From: a virus
Virus record (IMG/VR): IMGVR_UViG_3300037796_000233
Location: 1 to 54,354 of that record
Strand: one strand, 5' to 3'
Length of the DNA stretch: 54,354 nucleotides
How positions within the stretch are numbered: the stretch's first letter is position 1; each line of letters starts with the position of its first letter. Below the pieces are notes generated by a model, which worked only from the letters and a program-made list of their open reading frames with translations, was not told the DNA's origin and searched no databases. The position numbers and the translations under genes are program-made. Shown here in pieces: positions 1-8,011 of the stretch.

Positions 1-131
1 GCCGGGCAATCGAATATGTCCCGCATATGGAGCAACCTTACTTCCTCAGTTATATAGATGACGAAAAAGGAAAACGCTTCAAGGAACAAGTCCTTGATAT
101 AGAGGATTTGGACCGGATGCTCGCCAAATAA
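1..131 (+). CDS. C-terminal fragment of an unrecognised protein
   Basis: The open frame enters from the left edge and ends at TAA 129-131, giving 42 residues ending in DLDRMLAK. It is the only convincing plus-strand coding stretch and converges with all other genes. It is closed by a strong hairpin terminator 18 bases after the stop. The fragment is acidic and hydrophilic with no recognisable motif. It could be a host gene next to a prophage or the last gene of an opposite phage operon; the window does not say which. Confidence 0.55.
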   Translation, partial: RAIEYVPHMEQPYFLSYIDDEKGKRFKEQVLDIEDLDRMLAK

Positions 132-148
132 CCGGCTCAACTTCCGAT

Positions 149-184
149 AAAAAGCCCTTTCCGGGAAACCGGAAAGGGCTTTTT
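149..184 (+). terminator. Rho-independent terminator (works in both directions by sequence)
   Basis: A 16-bp perfect stem (149-164 with 169-184) surrounds a GAAA loop. The stem is A-rich on the left and T-rich on the right, and on the plus strand it runs into TTTTTATTT. It ends the partial plus-strand gene and could also stop minus-strand transcription arriving from the phage genes. Confidence 0.9.
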
Positions 185-193
185 ATTTGGGTT

Positions 194-257
194 CCCCGGC
201 GTGAGAGGGGTTACACCGGGGATGGAAACCTTCAAAAAGGGGGAAAGGAAGGTTTCC
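194..257. other. Two adjacent hairpins between convergent genes
   Basis: One imperfect stem pairs CCCCGGCGT (194-202) with the region ending at 221. A second pairs GGAAACCTTC (224-233) with GAAGGTTTCC (248-257) and touches the stop codon of the minus-strand gene that ends at 257. Neither is followed by a clear T-run. They probably act with the 149-184 terminator to insulate the two convergent transcripts; this is inference. Confidence 0.5.
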
Positions 258-412
258 TAACTGTTGGCCTGAATTGCCCGCCCTTGCTTTTTCGCCTTCC
301 CTCTGGCCGTTTCTTTTGAGCGTTTATCGCCCGGTTTGTAATGATATTTCTTTCCGTTATCGCCCCACCGAAAGTATGGACCTTGTTTGTCCCTTCCTTT
401 AACGACTGGCAT
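257..412 (-). CDS. Small basic phage protein, 51 aa
   Basis: The frame begins at ATG 412 with a very strong SD (AGGAGGAA, 417-424) and encodes a compact, basic, aromatic-rich protein (MPVVKGRDKQGPYFRWG..., ending GRAIQANS). Small proteins with this style of K-rich C-terminus and GRAI ending are common in phages, often next to portal or MuF genes. No function is established that I can name. A longer overlapping frame that starts with TTG at 471 is rejected because it lacks an SD and has low-complexity composition. Confidence 0.75.
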   Translation of the reverse strand: MPVVKGRDKQGPYFRWGDNGKKYHYKPGDKRSKETARGKAKKQGRAIQANS

Positions 413-440
413 ACAGTTCCTCCTTTCTTTTTTCTTTCGT

Positions 441-503
441 CGTTTTCCACTTTGTTTTCACTTCTCTCCAACGCAAATATATTTCCGAATAGTAGGACAC
501 AGG
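441..503 (+). repeat. Copy A of the 63-bp dispersed motif, inverted relative to copy B
   Basis: These 63 bases are identical to the reverse complement of 32803-32865. The core contains the palindrome AAATATATTT followed by CCGAATAGTA. A diverged copy lies at 44607-44660 in the same orientation, and shorter relatives follow the major tail and major capsid genes. Here it lies between the stop of the exonuclease gene and the SD of the 51-aa gene. Confidence 0.85.
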
Positions 504-522
504 CCCCTGTAATGAAACGGCT

Positions 523-1140
523 TTAGATGCCGGAAAAATCGCTCAAAACCTTGATGTAATCTCCGATCAATAACGGATATCCGTGTATTGGCCTTTTTTT
601 TGAGGATAACCAACCCCGTTTTAAGGCCATAAGAAACAAACCCCTCAAAAGCCTCACGTCTCTCTCGTTATATTCGAGCAACTTTTCATATTTCCCTTTT
701 TTGTAAATGTCCTCCGGCCTTTCTTTGATCCTGATTTTTCTTTCTTTTAGGTTTGCTGATGATAAATCATTTAAACTCAAGCCGCCCGGTGAAAACCGTT
801 TTATTGAATCCACAATAGGCAACCTTAACGCTTTCGACTTTGCCCACAAAAATAAATCAAATTCAATCCAACCGCCCGTCCCGTTATAGACCCGAAAGCA
901 ATCTGTAGACCCTATCTGTTTGTATTTTCTCCTTTCGCCTAAAACGACTTTTGAATCAAACCATATACCATTAAACGAAACCGCTAATGAATTATTGAGA
1001 TAAGCCCGAAAAAAATTTAAAGACCTTGTGTGTAAGAAATGAACAAATGAATTTCCCGAAAACGTAAAGACCACCCCAGACAAAAACCTTTTATCTTTAT
1101 AGGTAGTTTCAACATCATAGATTTTAATATCTGGTTTCAT
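523..1140 (-). CDS. DEDDy-type 3'-5' exonuclease (RNase H-like, YprB-like)
   Basis: This 205-residue protein has the three exonuclease motifs in order: Exo I as YDVETT (D9, E11), Exo II as FNGIWFD (N57, D62) and Exo III as YNERD (Y157, D161). The tyrosine four residues before the last aspartate marks the DEDDy subclass, two-metal nucleases that remove nucleotides from 3' ends. No polymerase domain is attached, so it is a stand-alone exonuclease like the predicted YprB RNase H-like family. It may serve phage replication or degrade host DNA. It is oddly placed downstream of tail genes, away from the helicase and primase at 46.7-50.0 kb. Its start overlaps the upstream gene by 17 bases. Confidence 0.82.
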   Translation of the reverse strand: MKPDIKIYDVETTYKDKRFLSGVVFTFSGNSFVHFLHTRSLNFFRAYLNNSLAVSFNGIWFDSKVVLGERRKYKQIGSTDCFRVYNGTGGWIEFDLFLWAKSKALRLPIVDSIKRFSPGGLSLNDLSSANLKERKIRIKERPEDIYKKGKYEKLLEYNERDVRLLRGLFLMALKRGWLSSKKRPIHGYPLLIGDYIKVLSDFSGI

Positions 1141-1738
1141 ATGAAACTATTATCTTTGGATATGAAATATAGTCCGGTTTTTCTCCTTTTGCCGAAAACC
1201 GGAATTCAAGCCGCCTTGCCGTATTTGGTGGGATATCGCCCAGCCTTATATAGTCCCCATCTGCATCGAATCCTCCACCAATAGAAACAAAAGCGGTTTG
1301 GTTATCGTCCACTATTTCTTCGATGCCTGAAAGTCCGTCGCCATCTACTCCTGATGATCTTACTTGGATCCATTTTCCGGTAACGATTTCTTGACCGAGT
1401 TCTTTTGATTGGCCGGTAAAAAATCCGTTTCCGCAAGCCGCAGTAAGTTTGATATTGGTAAGTATAACGCCGTTGTCTGGTTGTCTCGATACAGACCAAA
1501 GGAAAATCTCGGCCGCAATTTCAGAGCCATCAGAGGGAACAACCTTCATAATTCCATTAAGTTCTTGGCCCAGTTCATTTTTCCAAATCAAATCAACATC
1601 GTATTTGAGCGCACCAAAACTATCAGATAAAACGAGAGTATTTTGCCGATGCGCCCTGAAAACGTCTCCAAGATTTAATCGGCCAAGATCGACCGAAATG
1701 TCCTCAATATCGACCTGTTGAAAAAGTAATATAGTCAT
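1124..1738 (-). CDS. Tail-associated structural protein, function unknown (204 aa)
   Basis: The start ATG overlaps the upstream stop as ATGA, and the 3' end overlaps the exonuclease gene, so translation is probably coupled. The protein is beta-rich with alternating hydrophobic residues, Gly/Asp-rich turns such as GGGFDADGDY, and no signal peptide. Placement directly after a tail-fibre-like gene suggests a virion or virion-assembly protein, but I do not recognise the family. Confidence 0.7.
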   Translation of the reverse strand: MTILLFQQVDIEDISVDLGRLNLGDVFRAHRQNTLVLSDSFGALKYDVDLIWKNELGQELNGIMKVVPSDGSEIAAEIFLWSVSRQPDNGVILTNIKLTAACGNGFFTGQSKELGQEIVTGKWIQVRSSGVDGDGLSGIEEIVDDNQTAFVSIGGGFDADGDYIRLGDIPPNTARRLEFRFSAKGEKPDYISYPKIIVSYETRY

Positions 1739-2244
1739 GACGGAATCCCGGTTTCAAGAGAGCACCAGACCTCTAAATCACCGCCAATATCGACATTATG
1801 CGGCTCAGCAAAACGAGCAACCGCATAAAGAATTCCCTCCCCTACTATGGTGCCAAGGTCAGAAGTCGAAATCAAACCGGCACCGTATATTGTCGCTGCT
1901 TCCGTAAAGGCAAAAACGGCGGGATTATCCGTATTGGTCAAAATAAGTTCCGGTGAAGATGGTTTGTTCCAAGCCGGTCGCTGGGAATTAGAAAGCCCTA
2001 AAACCTCCGTATATTTCAAGAACATTTCATCATAAAAATCCTCGAAATCCGGCACAACATCGTTACCAAAAAGGAAAATGTACCAACCGGACAAAGGTGT
2101 TAACCCGTAAAAGTTTGTATTGATTGTATAAATACAACCTTCTCTGGTTACCAAATTTGGGTTCCGATTTACGGTCCAAAGTTCTTTCCCGTTTTCTGAA
2201 TATCTTGCTGACCAAACCGTTTTAGGGACAAATATCTTTTCCAT
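1735..2244 (-). CDS. Putative tail-tip or fibre-associated structural protein (169 aa)
   Basis: The ATG at 2244 is chosen because GAGGT lies at SD distance; an in-frame TTG 12 bases upstream lacks one. The sequence has the layout of a widespread phage structural family: an N-terminal VWSARYSENGKELWTVNRNPN segment, then a GWYIFLF strand, RPAW in the middle and a TIYGAGLIST segment near the C-terminus. Members sit in tail or fibre gene clusters. The precise position in the virion is not known. It follows the glycosyltransferase-like genes and leads into the unknown gene at 1124-1738. Confidence 0.65.
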   Translation of the reverse strand: MEKIFVPKTVWSARYSENGKELWTVNRNPNLVTREGCIYTINTNFYGLTPLSGWYIFLFGNDVVPDFEDFYDEMFLKYTEVLGLSNSQRPAWNKPSSPELILTNTDNPAVFAFTEAATIYGAGLISTSDLGTIVGEGILYAVARFAEPHNVDIGGDLEVWCSLETGIPS

Positions 2245-2245
2245 A

Positions 2246-2974
2246 TTAAACCTCAAATCTGCTTCTATCGGAAAAAAGCGAAAAAAGTTTGGCTTTTAAG
2301 ACCGCCCCTAAACCATTATCGTCATGATTCAAAAAAAGGGCTTTATCTAAATCCGATTTCAAAACCGGCTTGTCATTGGAATAAAAACCGGCTTTGTGAT
2401 GAGCGATATTAAAAACCGCCTGCGGCGCATAAACTTCGTTAACATAAGCTGTGCGAGCAAGCCCGGCCCCGGATTCTATGAATGGATACTTTTCAAAAAC
2501 CCGGTTCAGCTTGCGTGATTCGTAGTAGTATGGCGTGTGGGTTTCCCCGTTGAGTATCGTTTTTCCGTTAGACCGTAAAGCATGTGCCGTTCTCCATAAT
2601 TTCCGCCCCCAATTGTTCCTTTTGGGGTTTTTTACTGTCGAAAGATCGCCTAAGCAATAAGGGGTTTTTACTTGACTATAATCGATTGGTGTTAAAAGAT
2701 AAATATCGTCATTCGACCAGATAAAACTTTCCAAGTTTTTTATTGCCCAACGAAATTTTTCGCCGTGAGTTTGTTCTGGATTCTTTCCCTTATCGTCAAA
2801 ACGAACATGAAAGACATTGTCTATCCAATCAGGAAGATATCCGCCCATTATAAAAACCCTTACATCTTCGTCAAAATCGGCAATGAAATTTTTCTCCCAC
2901 GACCGAAGGACAAGCCGGATTTCATCGCCCCATTTTGACTCCATTAAAGGGATAACGATATTAATTGGCTTCAA
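2246..2974 (-). CDS. Stealth-like or GT-A-fold transferase (242 aa)
   Basis: The likely start is TTG 2974 with AAAGGA upstream. An N-terminal Rossmann-like strand (INIVIPLMESKWGDEIRLVL) and a central WSNDDIYLL motif resemble nucleotide-sugar or polysaccharide phosphotransferases of the Stealth type and related GT-A enzymes, where the ND-D acidic cluster binds metal or substrate. It overlaps or abuts the next two transferase genes upstream, forming a three-gene glycan cassette. Its substrate cannot be deduced. Assignment rests on motif shape, so a search for remote homology should be made before calling it an active enzyme. Confidence 0.6.
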   Translation of the reverse strand: MKPINIVIPLMESKWGDEIRLVLRSWEKNFIADFDEDVRVFIMGGYLPDWIDNVFHVRFDDKGKNPEQTHGEKFRWAIKNLESFIWSNDDIYLLTPIDYSQVKTPYCLGDLSTVKNPKRNNWGRKLWRTAHALRSNGKTILNGETHTPYYYESRKLNRVFEKYPFIESGAGLARTAYVNEVYAPQAVFNIAHHKAGFYSNDKPVLKSDLDKALFLNHDDNGLGAVLKAKLFSLFSDRSRFEV

Positions 2975-3600
2975 TTTATAGTCCTTTCTTTAAGTTTTCG
3001 GTTGATTTCTTCCGCCCGATCTCCGAATTTGGATTGCCAAAACCCTTTTTCCGCCCGATTAAGGTTCACAAACAGGGGATCTTTTCCGCACCTCATATCG
3101 TATTTCCTTGAAAGAACATATGGAAAATAAAGAAAATTCGACTCAATTGCTTTCATGAAAGCCCATTGGTCTTCTCTGATCTTTCCTGAGGCAATAAACT
3201 CCTCCATCCACTCGATATAAAGGGAGGTTTTAACCACGAGACGTTGTGTGGAAGATTGCGCCAATGGGCGATTCTTTTCCATTTTCCCGGTTATCGTTCC
3301 GTCATCCCTTACAAATTGGAAAAGAATGGCATCATAGTCCATAAAATTATTCAAATCCGGTAAAGGATTCAACACTTCATCGTCACTATCCAAAAAGAAA
3401 AGCCAGGGCGTTGTAACTTTTCTTGCGGCCTTAAGTCGATAAGTTCCGATATTTGTGTTTAACCAATCAACTCCTTTGTTATAGCTAACGAATAGAGGAT
3501 ATTGATTCAAATAATTCATCACGCCCTTTATCGTATTTTGAGAAAGAGAATGATGAGCCGCCATAACCGTTACTATAGTCAAAAGTTCATATTTTTTCAA
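2971..3600 (-). CDS. Family 2-like glycosyltransferase (GT-A fold, 209 aa)
   Basis: It starts with TTG 3600 overlapping the stop of the upstream gene, and the stop overlaps the downstream start, so the cassette is tightly coupled. The N-terminal half has the GT-A layout: a first strand (YELLTIVTVMAA), a YNKGVDWLN segment typical of NxG/ARN positions in GT2 enzymes, and FFLDSDDE, the DxD metal-binding motif. The C-terminal half is shorter than in full GT2 enzymes. It probably transfers a sugar from a nucleotide donor. Acceptor unknown; nearby tail proteins or host surface glycan are candidates. Confidence 0.75.
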   Translation of the reverse strand: MKKYELLTIVTVMAAHHSLSQNTIKGVMNYLNQYPLFVSYNKGVDWLNTNIGTYRLKAARKVTTPWLFFLDSDDEVLNPLPDLNNFMDYDAILFQFVRDDGTITGKMEKNRPLAQSSTQRLVVKTSLYIEWMEEFIASGKIREDQWAFMKAIESNFLYFPYVLSRKYDMRCGKDPLFVNLNRAEKGFWQSKFGDRAEEINRKLKERTIN

Positions 3601-4859
3601 TATTTCCCCTTTCCTTTATTGACCCTTCTTTCTTCAAAATCGTTTACCCAAATAAACGGTCCCGAAATTGGTTCCATATTCAAAAACGGACATAGTTTTC
3701 CCCAACTATCCCCCTTTTTTATGTCCATTATCAAAAGTTTATCCATATCGTTTTTGAATGAATCCATAACGAAAGTATGATGGGCCAGAAAGGCTTTGAA
3801 GTATTTATCTTTATTGAACTGAAAAGACCCATAACAAGTTTCATGCGCTCTTTTCGATATCGCCTTGAGCTTTTGCGATCTTCTTTGTTCTGGAGGAAAA
3901 GCCTTAAAAAAGATTTCTGCTCTTTCAATCCATTCCCTTGGGTCTCTATAAGTGTAAATATATTTGGCGTTTGGAAAACGGCGCTGGAGTTCGCCCTTTA
4001 TGAAAAGTTCCGTGACGGTTATATCCGCCGAAAAATCAGACCGTTTGATCCTTTTTATCCCATGGGGATACCTTACAACCGAATAACCCAAAAGGCGCAT
4101 CGCTTCTACCAGTGATGTTTGCCCCGTTCTGGATAAACCTATTCCAAAGACCTTTTCGTTGAATTTCGTTTCTTGCCTATCTTTATCGAGACGGCTTGAA
4201 AGCCTTACGTGTTGGTGTTTTGAGTTTGATCCCCAACCTTCGTCTTTGTTCATTGTTCTCCGGCCTTCCCAAATGGTTTTTATTGGCCGGTTTTCAACTC
4301 TTAATTCATCAGAATGAGGTTCGTGAAATAAAACACCATCCGGAAATATTCTTTTTTTCTTTCCATTCTTAACCAATCGGAAATAAAGGTTCACGTCACA
4401 ATCGCAATAAGTCTTTATCTTTTCGTTGAAACCGCCTACACCCCAAAAATCTTCACTTTTCGCAAGAAATGTCCCTGGTGTTCCCGGATAAACTTTATTG
4501 CTATATCCTCGATAAAAGCCGCCGGAATTTAAAAAGCCAAAATCAATCTTTCTAAATATATCAGGGGCAAAGGTTATATCGGAATCAGTAGAAAGTAGAA
4601 ACGGTGCAGTGCAAAGCCTTGCCGCCAAGTTTCTGCTTACTGCCATGTCATATTTTTTTTCGCCGTCAACCCTTACTATTGTGAGTTTGTTAAAAAAACT
4701 TTCTGATAGTTTTTCCTTTAGGAAAGTTCCAAGATTTATTTTTGAGGACCAGTCCACCAAAACTATCTCTTTAAATCTAAAAATCTCCCAATTTTTTAGG
4801 GATTTCAAAATAAAATCTTCACGGTCCATACTTACTGCGCAGATGGAAATTTGATCCAA
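3597..4859 (-). CDS. Glycosyltransferase-sulfotransferase fusion (420 aa)
   Basis: Residues about 1-200 form a GT-A glycosyltransferase: [11 protein letters not shown] start, STDSDI (DxD at 92-94) and a galactosyltransferase-like [10 protein letters not shown]...[11 protein letters not shown] region. Residues about 235-420 form a PAPS-dependent sulfotransferase-like domain: the P-loop-like [11 protein letters not shown] (239-249) that binds the 5' phosphosulfate and YTYRDPREW (302-310) matching the 3'-phosphate-binding motif. The TTG start at 4859 is favoured over an internal ATG because the conserved first strand begins upstream of that ATG. The two activities in one chain suggest synthesis and sulfation of one glycan. 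A GC-rich hairpin (4877-4904) lies just before the SD. Confidence 0.8.
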   Translation of the reverse strand: MDQISICAVSMDREDFILKSLKNWEIFRFKEIVLVDWSSKINLGTFLKEKLSESFFNKLTIVRVDGEKKYDMAVSRNLAARLCTAPFLLSTDSDITFAPDIFRKIDFGFLNSGGFYRGYSNKVYPGTPGTFLAKSEDFWGVGGFNEKIKTYCDCDVNLYFRLVKNGKKKRIFPDGVLFHEPHSDELRVENRPIKTIWEGRRTMNKDEGWGSNSKHQHVRLSSRLDKDRQETKFNEKVFGIGLSRTGQTSLVEAMRLLGYSVVRYPHGIKRIKRSDFSADITVTELFIKGELQRRFPNAKYIYTYRDPREWIERAEIFFKAFPPEQRRSQKLKAISKRAHETCYGSFQFNKDKYFKAFLAHHTFVMDSFKNDMDKLLIMDIKKGDSWGKLCPFLNMEPISGPFIWVNDFEERRVNKGKGKY

Positions 4860-4876
4860 CTTAATTTTCCTTTCTT

Positions 4877-4904
4877 TCCTGGCCGGGATTTTCCCGGCCA
4901 GGAA
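4877..4904 (-). promoter_or_regulatory. GC-rich hairpin just upstream of the fusion gene SD
   Basis: TTCCTGGCCGGG (4876/7-4887) pairs with CCCGGCCAGGAA (4893-4904). On the coding strand no T-run follows; the SD-like GAAAGGAAAA and TTG start come next. It resembles the hairpins before early genes of this genome, so it may tune translation or protect the mRNA end rather than terminate transcription. Confidence 0.55.
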
Positions 4905-4913
4905 GGTAATTCA

Positions 4914-6005
4914 TTAAGTCCCCGAACCCGAACCCGAACCCGAACCGGAACCCGAACCGGAACCCGAACCGGAACCCGAACCCGAACCGGAACCCGAACC
5001 CGAACCGGAACCCGAACCGGAACCGCTGGCCGAACCGGAACCCGAACCGGAACCGCTGGCCGAACCGGAACCCGAACCGGAACCGCTGGCCGAACCGGAA
5101 CCGGAACCCGAACCGGAACCCGAACCGGAACCCGAACCGGAACCGCTGGCCGAACCGGAACCGCTGGCCGAACCGGAACCCGAACCGGAACCGCTGGCCG
5201 AACCGGAACCCGAACCGGAACCGCTGGCCGAACCGGAACCCGAACCGGAACCGGAACCGGAACCCGAACCGGAACCGACTTCAAGTTCATCAATAGAATT
5301 CTGAAGATGGGTCTGAGCATCTGCAGCAGAAACAAGCGTGCGGCCATCCCCGAAAGTATCGATTGCGGATTGAACCACCGTGTCACTCTCGAAAACCGCT
5401 GGATCACGGTCAAAATCAATAGACTTTCCAGAGCAAAAATCCCTCACGCCGGATGGAATTGAAATCCCCGTCGCTGGATCGTTATCAGCATCGATACTTT
5501 GAAGAAAACGGGCAATATTTACAACCCGCTGGTCCGTAACGTCCACCGCTCCGTCCACGATGGATAGCGGTGTGACTGCATCTTCGGTCGCCATCGCCTT
5601 CGTTCCAAGCGTAACATCACCGACTTTGAAGGTGACCGTTTCACCCGGCTTGTATTTGAATTTTCCGCCGTTTTCTGTAAACCCGGAAAAGGAAAGGCTT
5701 GAAAAGGCAATTCCATCAACTGGCGAATCGACAAAAACTGCCTCTGAAATTGCCCTACGAAAAGCCGCCCCGGCCACATGGTCGTCCACACCATAAACGC
5801 CCTCGAAAGAATACAAGACCAGGATCAAATCGTCATCCGCAACCTGGGTATCGTCCAACGTAACGTCGAAAGACCCATCAACGGAAAGACTTTGGCCTTG
5901 CCCTAACAAAACCCCTCGATTTGCCGCCAAAAAAACGTCCACATTGGCGGCAGCCTCAAAGGTGTTTCCGTTTTTGTCCTTTAGGACACCATCAATCTTA
6001 ATCAT
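4914..6005 (-). CDS. Tail-region protein with lipoprotein-like beta domain and long Gly/Ser tail (363 aa)
   Basis: An N-terminal beta domain (about 1-100) is followed by a stretch (about 112-200) with [19 protein letters not shown] and [17 protein letters not shown]. This pattern is known from bacterial secreted and lipoprotein repeats, where GETVTFxxGDxxLG precedes NIARFLQxLDxDGDP. Residues about 243-362 are almost only Gly-Ser with six GSAS interruptions. There is no signal peptide or lipobox, which fits a virion protein rather than an exported one. The tail may be a flexible stalk or a glycan acceptor, since serine-rich tracts are classic O-glycosylation sites and transferase genes follow directly; that link is inference. 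Confidence 0.75.
   Translation of the reverse strand: MIKIDGVLKDKNGNTFEAAANVDVFLAANRGVLLGQGQSLSVDGSFDVTLDDTQVADDDLILVLYSFEGVYGVDDHVAGAAFRRAISEAVFVDSPVDGIAFSSLSFSGFTENGGKFKYKPGETVTFKVGDVTLGTKAMATEDAVTPLSIVDGAVDVTDQRVVNIARFLQSIDADNDPATGISIPSGVRDFCSGKSIDFDRDPAVFESDTVVQSAIDTFGDGRTLVSAADAQTHLQNSIDELEVGSGSGSGSGSGSGSGSASGSGSGSGSASGSGSGSGSASGSGSASGSGSGSGSGSGSGSGSGSASGSGSGSGSASGSGSGSGSASGSGSGSGSGSGSGSGSGSGSGSGSGSGSGSGSGSGT
4917..5277 (-). repeat. Tandem Gly-Ser codon repeat (about 361 bp)
   Basis: Six-base units encoding Gly-Ser (GGTTCC or GGTTCG/GGTTCGGG on the coding strand) are arranged in higher units of 18-30 bases, punctuated by GCCAGC (Ala-Ser). Both other strands also stay open across it, producing long artefactual frames. 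Such a repeat should vary in length by replication slippage. Confidence 0.95.
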
Positions 6006-6016
6006 TTTTCAACCTC

Positions 6017-6874
6017 CTAATTGCGAAAAGGGTAAAACGTAAGGGCACCGCCCGGTCTGAGGGCATCGCCATTCAAATATTCATACGGGAAAAGCCTCAA
6101 TTCATCTCCCGGTCTTAGGGCATCGCCCAAAGGATAAATCCTTTTGTTCACGTCTTCCGGCCCCGGATAAAGTTTGAGATCATTCCCCGGTCTTAAGGCG
6201 TCACCAACCAGGTAAACGTCTTTCTCAACGTCTTCCGGTCCCGGATAAAGCCTCAATTCATCTCCCGGTCTTAAGGTATCACCGACCAGGTATGGAACAC
6301 GGTTCACGTCTTCCGGCCCCGGATAAAGTTTGAGATCATTCCCCGGCTTTAAAGAATCCCCTATCAAATACGGAATTCTCTCAACGTCTTCCGGCCCCGG
6401 ATAAAGTTTGAGATCATTCCCCGGTCTTAAGGCGTCACCAACCAGGTATGGGGTTTCGACCGCAGTCAGGGAAAAGTCGGAATAATAGATTTGTCCATCA
6501 TGTCTTACTTTTAAACGGTCTTCCGTCGTGTTATACCAAATATTTATCGATACATCGGTTGGATCTTCCGATACAAACGAAATACCAGGCCCAGTTTCCG
6601 TCCCGGCTGCCTCCAAAACAACAACCCGATCTTCTAATTGGTCAATATAAAGAGAAAGGCTGCCTATAAGTGTTTCATTTGTCTCGATCTGACTTTCAAG
6701 AGTATTGATCTGGCCCTGTAGGGAGGTATTTTCTGATTGTAAATTCCCTACTTGTACCTGAAGCAAAGATAAATCCGAAAGGATTTGCACCACTTCGTTT
6801 TCCAACAACCTTTCGGCCAAACTTTTACAGGGTTCACCGGCAACCGGATTGTCGCAAACCTTATATGGATTCAT
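6017..6874 (-). CDS. Coiled-coil tail protein with six tandem repeats (285 aa)
   Basis: Residues about 20-95 form heptad-like coiled coil (LLENEVVQILSDLSLLQ onward), suggesting a trimeric fibre shaft. Residues 98-135 contain a short beta domain (ISFVSEDPTDVSINIWYNT and LKVRHDGQIYYSDF) like those seen in phage fibre proteins. From about 139 to the end come six copies of a 24-26-residue unit, consensus YLVGDALRPGNDLKLYPGP then EDV, the last two truncated. The unit alternates polar turns and aliphatic strands and probably makes a beta-solenoid or beta-prism tip. It lies between the Gly/Ser-tailed protein and other tail-tip genes. I do not recognise the repeat from a named family. Confidence 0.75.
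   Translation of the reverse strand: MNPYKVCDNPVAGEPCKSLAERLLENEVVQILSDLSLLQVQVGNLQSENTSLQGQINTLESQIETNETLIGSLSLYIDQLEDRVVVLEAAGTETGPGISFVSEDPTDVSINIWYNTTEDRLKVRHDGQIYYSDFSLTAVETPYLVGDALRPGNDLKLYPGPEDVERIPYLIGDSLKPGNDLKLYPGPEDVNRVPYLVGDTLRPGDELRLYPGPEDVEKDVYLVGDALRPGNDLKLYPGPEDVNKRIYPLGDALRPGDELRLFPYEYLNGDALRPGGALTFYPFRN
6035..6460 (-). repeat. Six coding repeats of about 78 bp
   Basis: Within the coiled-coil tail gene, blocks of about 75-78 bases repeat with high identity (for example GGAAGACGT and CCGGGGAATGATCTCAAAC recur). The first four are complete and the last two are shortened. High nucleotide identity implies recent duplication or ongoing recombination between units. Confidence 0.9.
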
Positions 6875-6875
6875 T

Positions 6876-8000
6876 TTAATTTCTCACTCCGAAATAAAGA
6901 TTGACTGCCCCGCCGCCTTCTATTCCAGTAACGTGTAAAGAAACCTTGTCCGCCCCCAAAAGATCCCAACCAAGCATGGGTGAAGGATATTTTGAAGCGG
7001 ATTTAAAGGGAAAATCAACAGAAGATGCAGACCTTTTTGTTTCCAAAACACCTTTAATTTCTTGTATTTCCCGTTTTTCCCAATCCATATTAGAAAACCA
7101 AGGTTTATTGTAAGTTGGATCGTCTCCATCTTCCCAAGAAGGAATCTTGATATATTCATATTGATCCGAAGTAAGCCTTGGCCCCGGTAAAAGTTGGATC
7201 ACTATGTCCCTTCCCTCCGGCCAATCATCAGAAAGGGTAAAGGCCTGATTTATTATTTCTGAACAATCGGGGAAATAATAGGTGCCATATTTACTCCAAC
7301 TGGACGGGTCAAACTCAACGGAATCGCTCCACAATGAATCATCCCAATGATCTTCTCCGGTGAGGGAAAATGGGTCTTTTGTTGGATCTATTAAAAAACG
7401 CAAATAAATTTTGCTTAGTGGTTCATCGGAGCCAATGTCGGAATAATCGAGTTTAAACCGCAATTTAGCATCGGAAACAATTGCCCCTTTAGAAAAGGGC
7501 ATTGGATACGAAAAGGACATTCTATACTCATCCCCGGCGTTAGACCAGCCAACCTCACCCGAATAAGTTGGATTGATGGTGTTATAACTTATTGACCCGT
7601 AATAATCATATTTATACCAGGCCGCATAATAACTTCCGTCACGCAACTTTAAATCATAATCGGTTTCTTTTTCCAAAAGTGCATCAAGGACGTTTTTCAC
7701 AATTGGCGTAATGATTATTGCGCCGCCCGGCGAATTAAAAACAGGTTGAACGACCAATTTTGACTTATCGTGCGCGTTTAACCAGAGCCAAGGCAATTCG
7801 CCGTCTAAATCGAAAGAATCTGCTGCGGCTATCGTTAGAAAATTCGTCCTTTGATCTTGAAAAACGACCGGCTCAGAAGAAATATCAACGGGTTGAATAA
7901 GGGTTTCTGTGCCATCAATAGAATACCGGCTTGGCCGCATAAGATAACTTTTTCCACTCAATGCGTCTTTTATAACGGCATATCGGATTTCTTCAGACAT
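6876..8000 (-). CDS. Tail structural protein, function unknown (374 aa)
   Basis: A beta-rich protein with many aromatic residues (Trp, Tyr) and Asp/Gly turns and no coiled coil. A jelly-roll-like segment (about 130-260) includes AKLRFKLDY and YFPDCSEII. The C-terminus ends in GGGAVNLYFGVRN. It lies two genes after the hub-like gene and before the coiled-coil repeat protein, which suits a tail tip or carbohydrate-contacting protein. The family is not recognised. Confidence 0.7.
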   Translation of the reverse strand: MSEEIRYAVIKDALSGKSYLMRPSRYSIDGTETLIQPVDISSEPVVFQDQRTNFLTIAAADSFDLDGELPWLWLNAHDKSKLVVQPVFNSPGGAIIITPIVKNVLDALLEKETDYDLKLRDGSYYAAWYKYDYYGSISYNTINPTYSGEVGWSNAGDEYRMSFSYPMPFSKGAIVSDAKLRFKLDYSDIGSDEPLSKIYLRFLIDPTKDPFSLTGEDHWDDSLWSDSVEFDPSSWSKYGTYYFPDCSEIINQAFTLSDDWPEGRDIVIQLLPGPRLTSDQYEYIKIPSWEDGDDPTYNKPWFSNMDWEKREIQEIKGVLETKRSASSVDFPFKSASKYPSPMLGWDLLGADKVSLHVTGIEGGGAVNLYFGVRN

Positions 8001-8011
8001 TTATCCCCCTT

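Noticed and set aside
232-471. Open frame of 79 codons starting with TTG, overlapping the 51-aa gene
   Set aside because: No SD, low-complexity Lys/Glu/Arg start inside copy A of the repeat, and a far better supported frame (257-412) lies in the same place.
4917-5277. CRISPR-like direct repeats
   Set aside because: There are no spacers; it is a coding Gly-Ser repeat with six-base units.
4851-5462. Long plus-strand frame rich in Arg-Thr-Gly
   Set aside because: It is the antisense translation of the Gly-Ser codon repeat; periodic six-base repeats leave several frames open.
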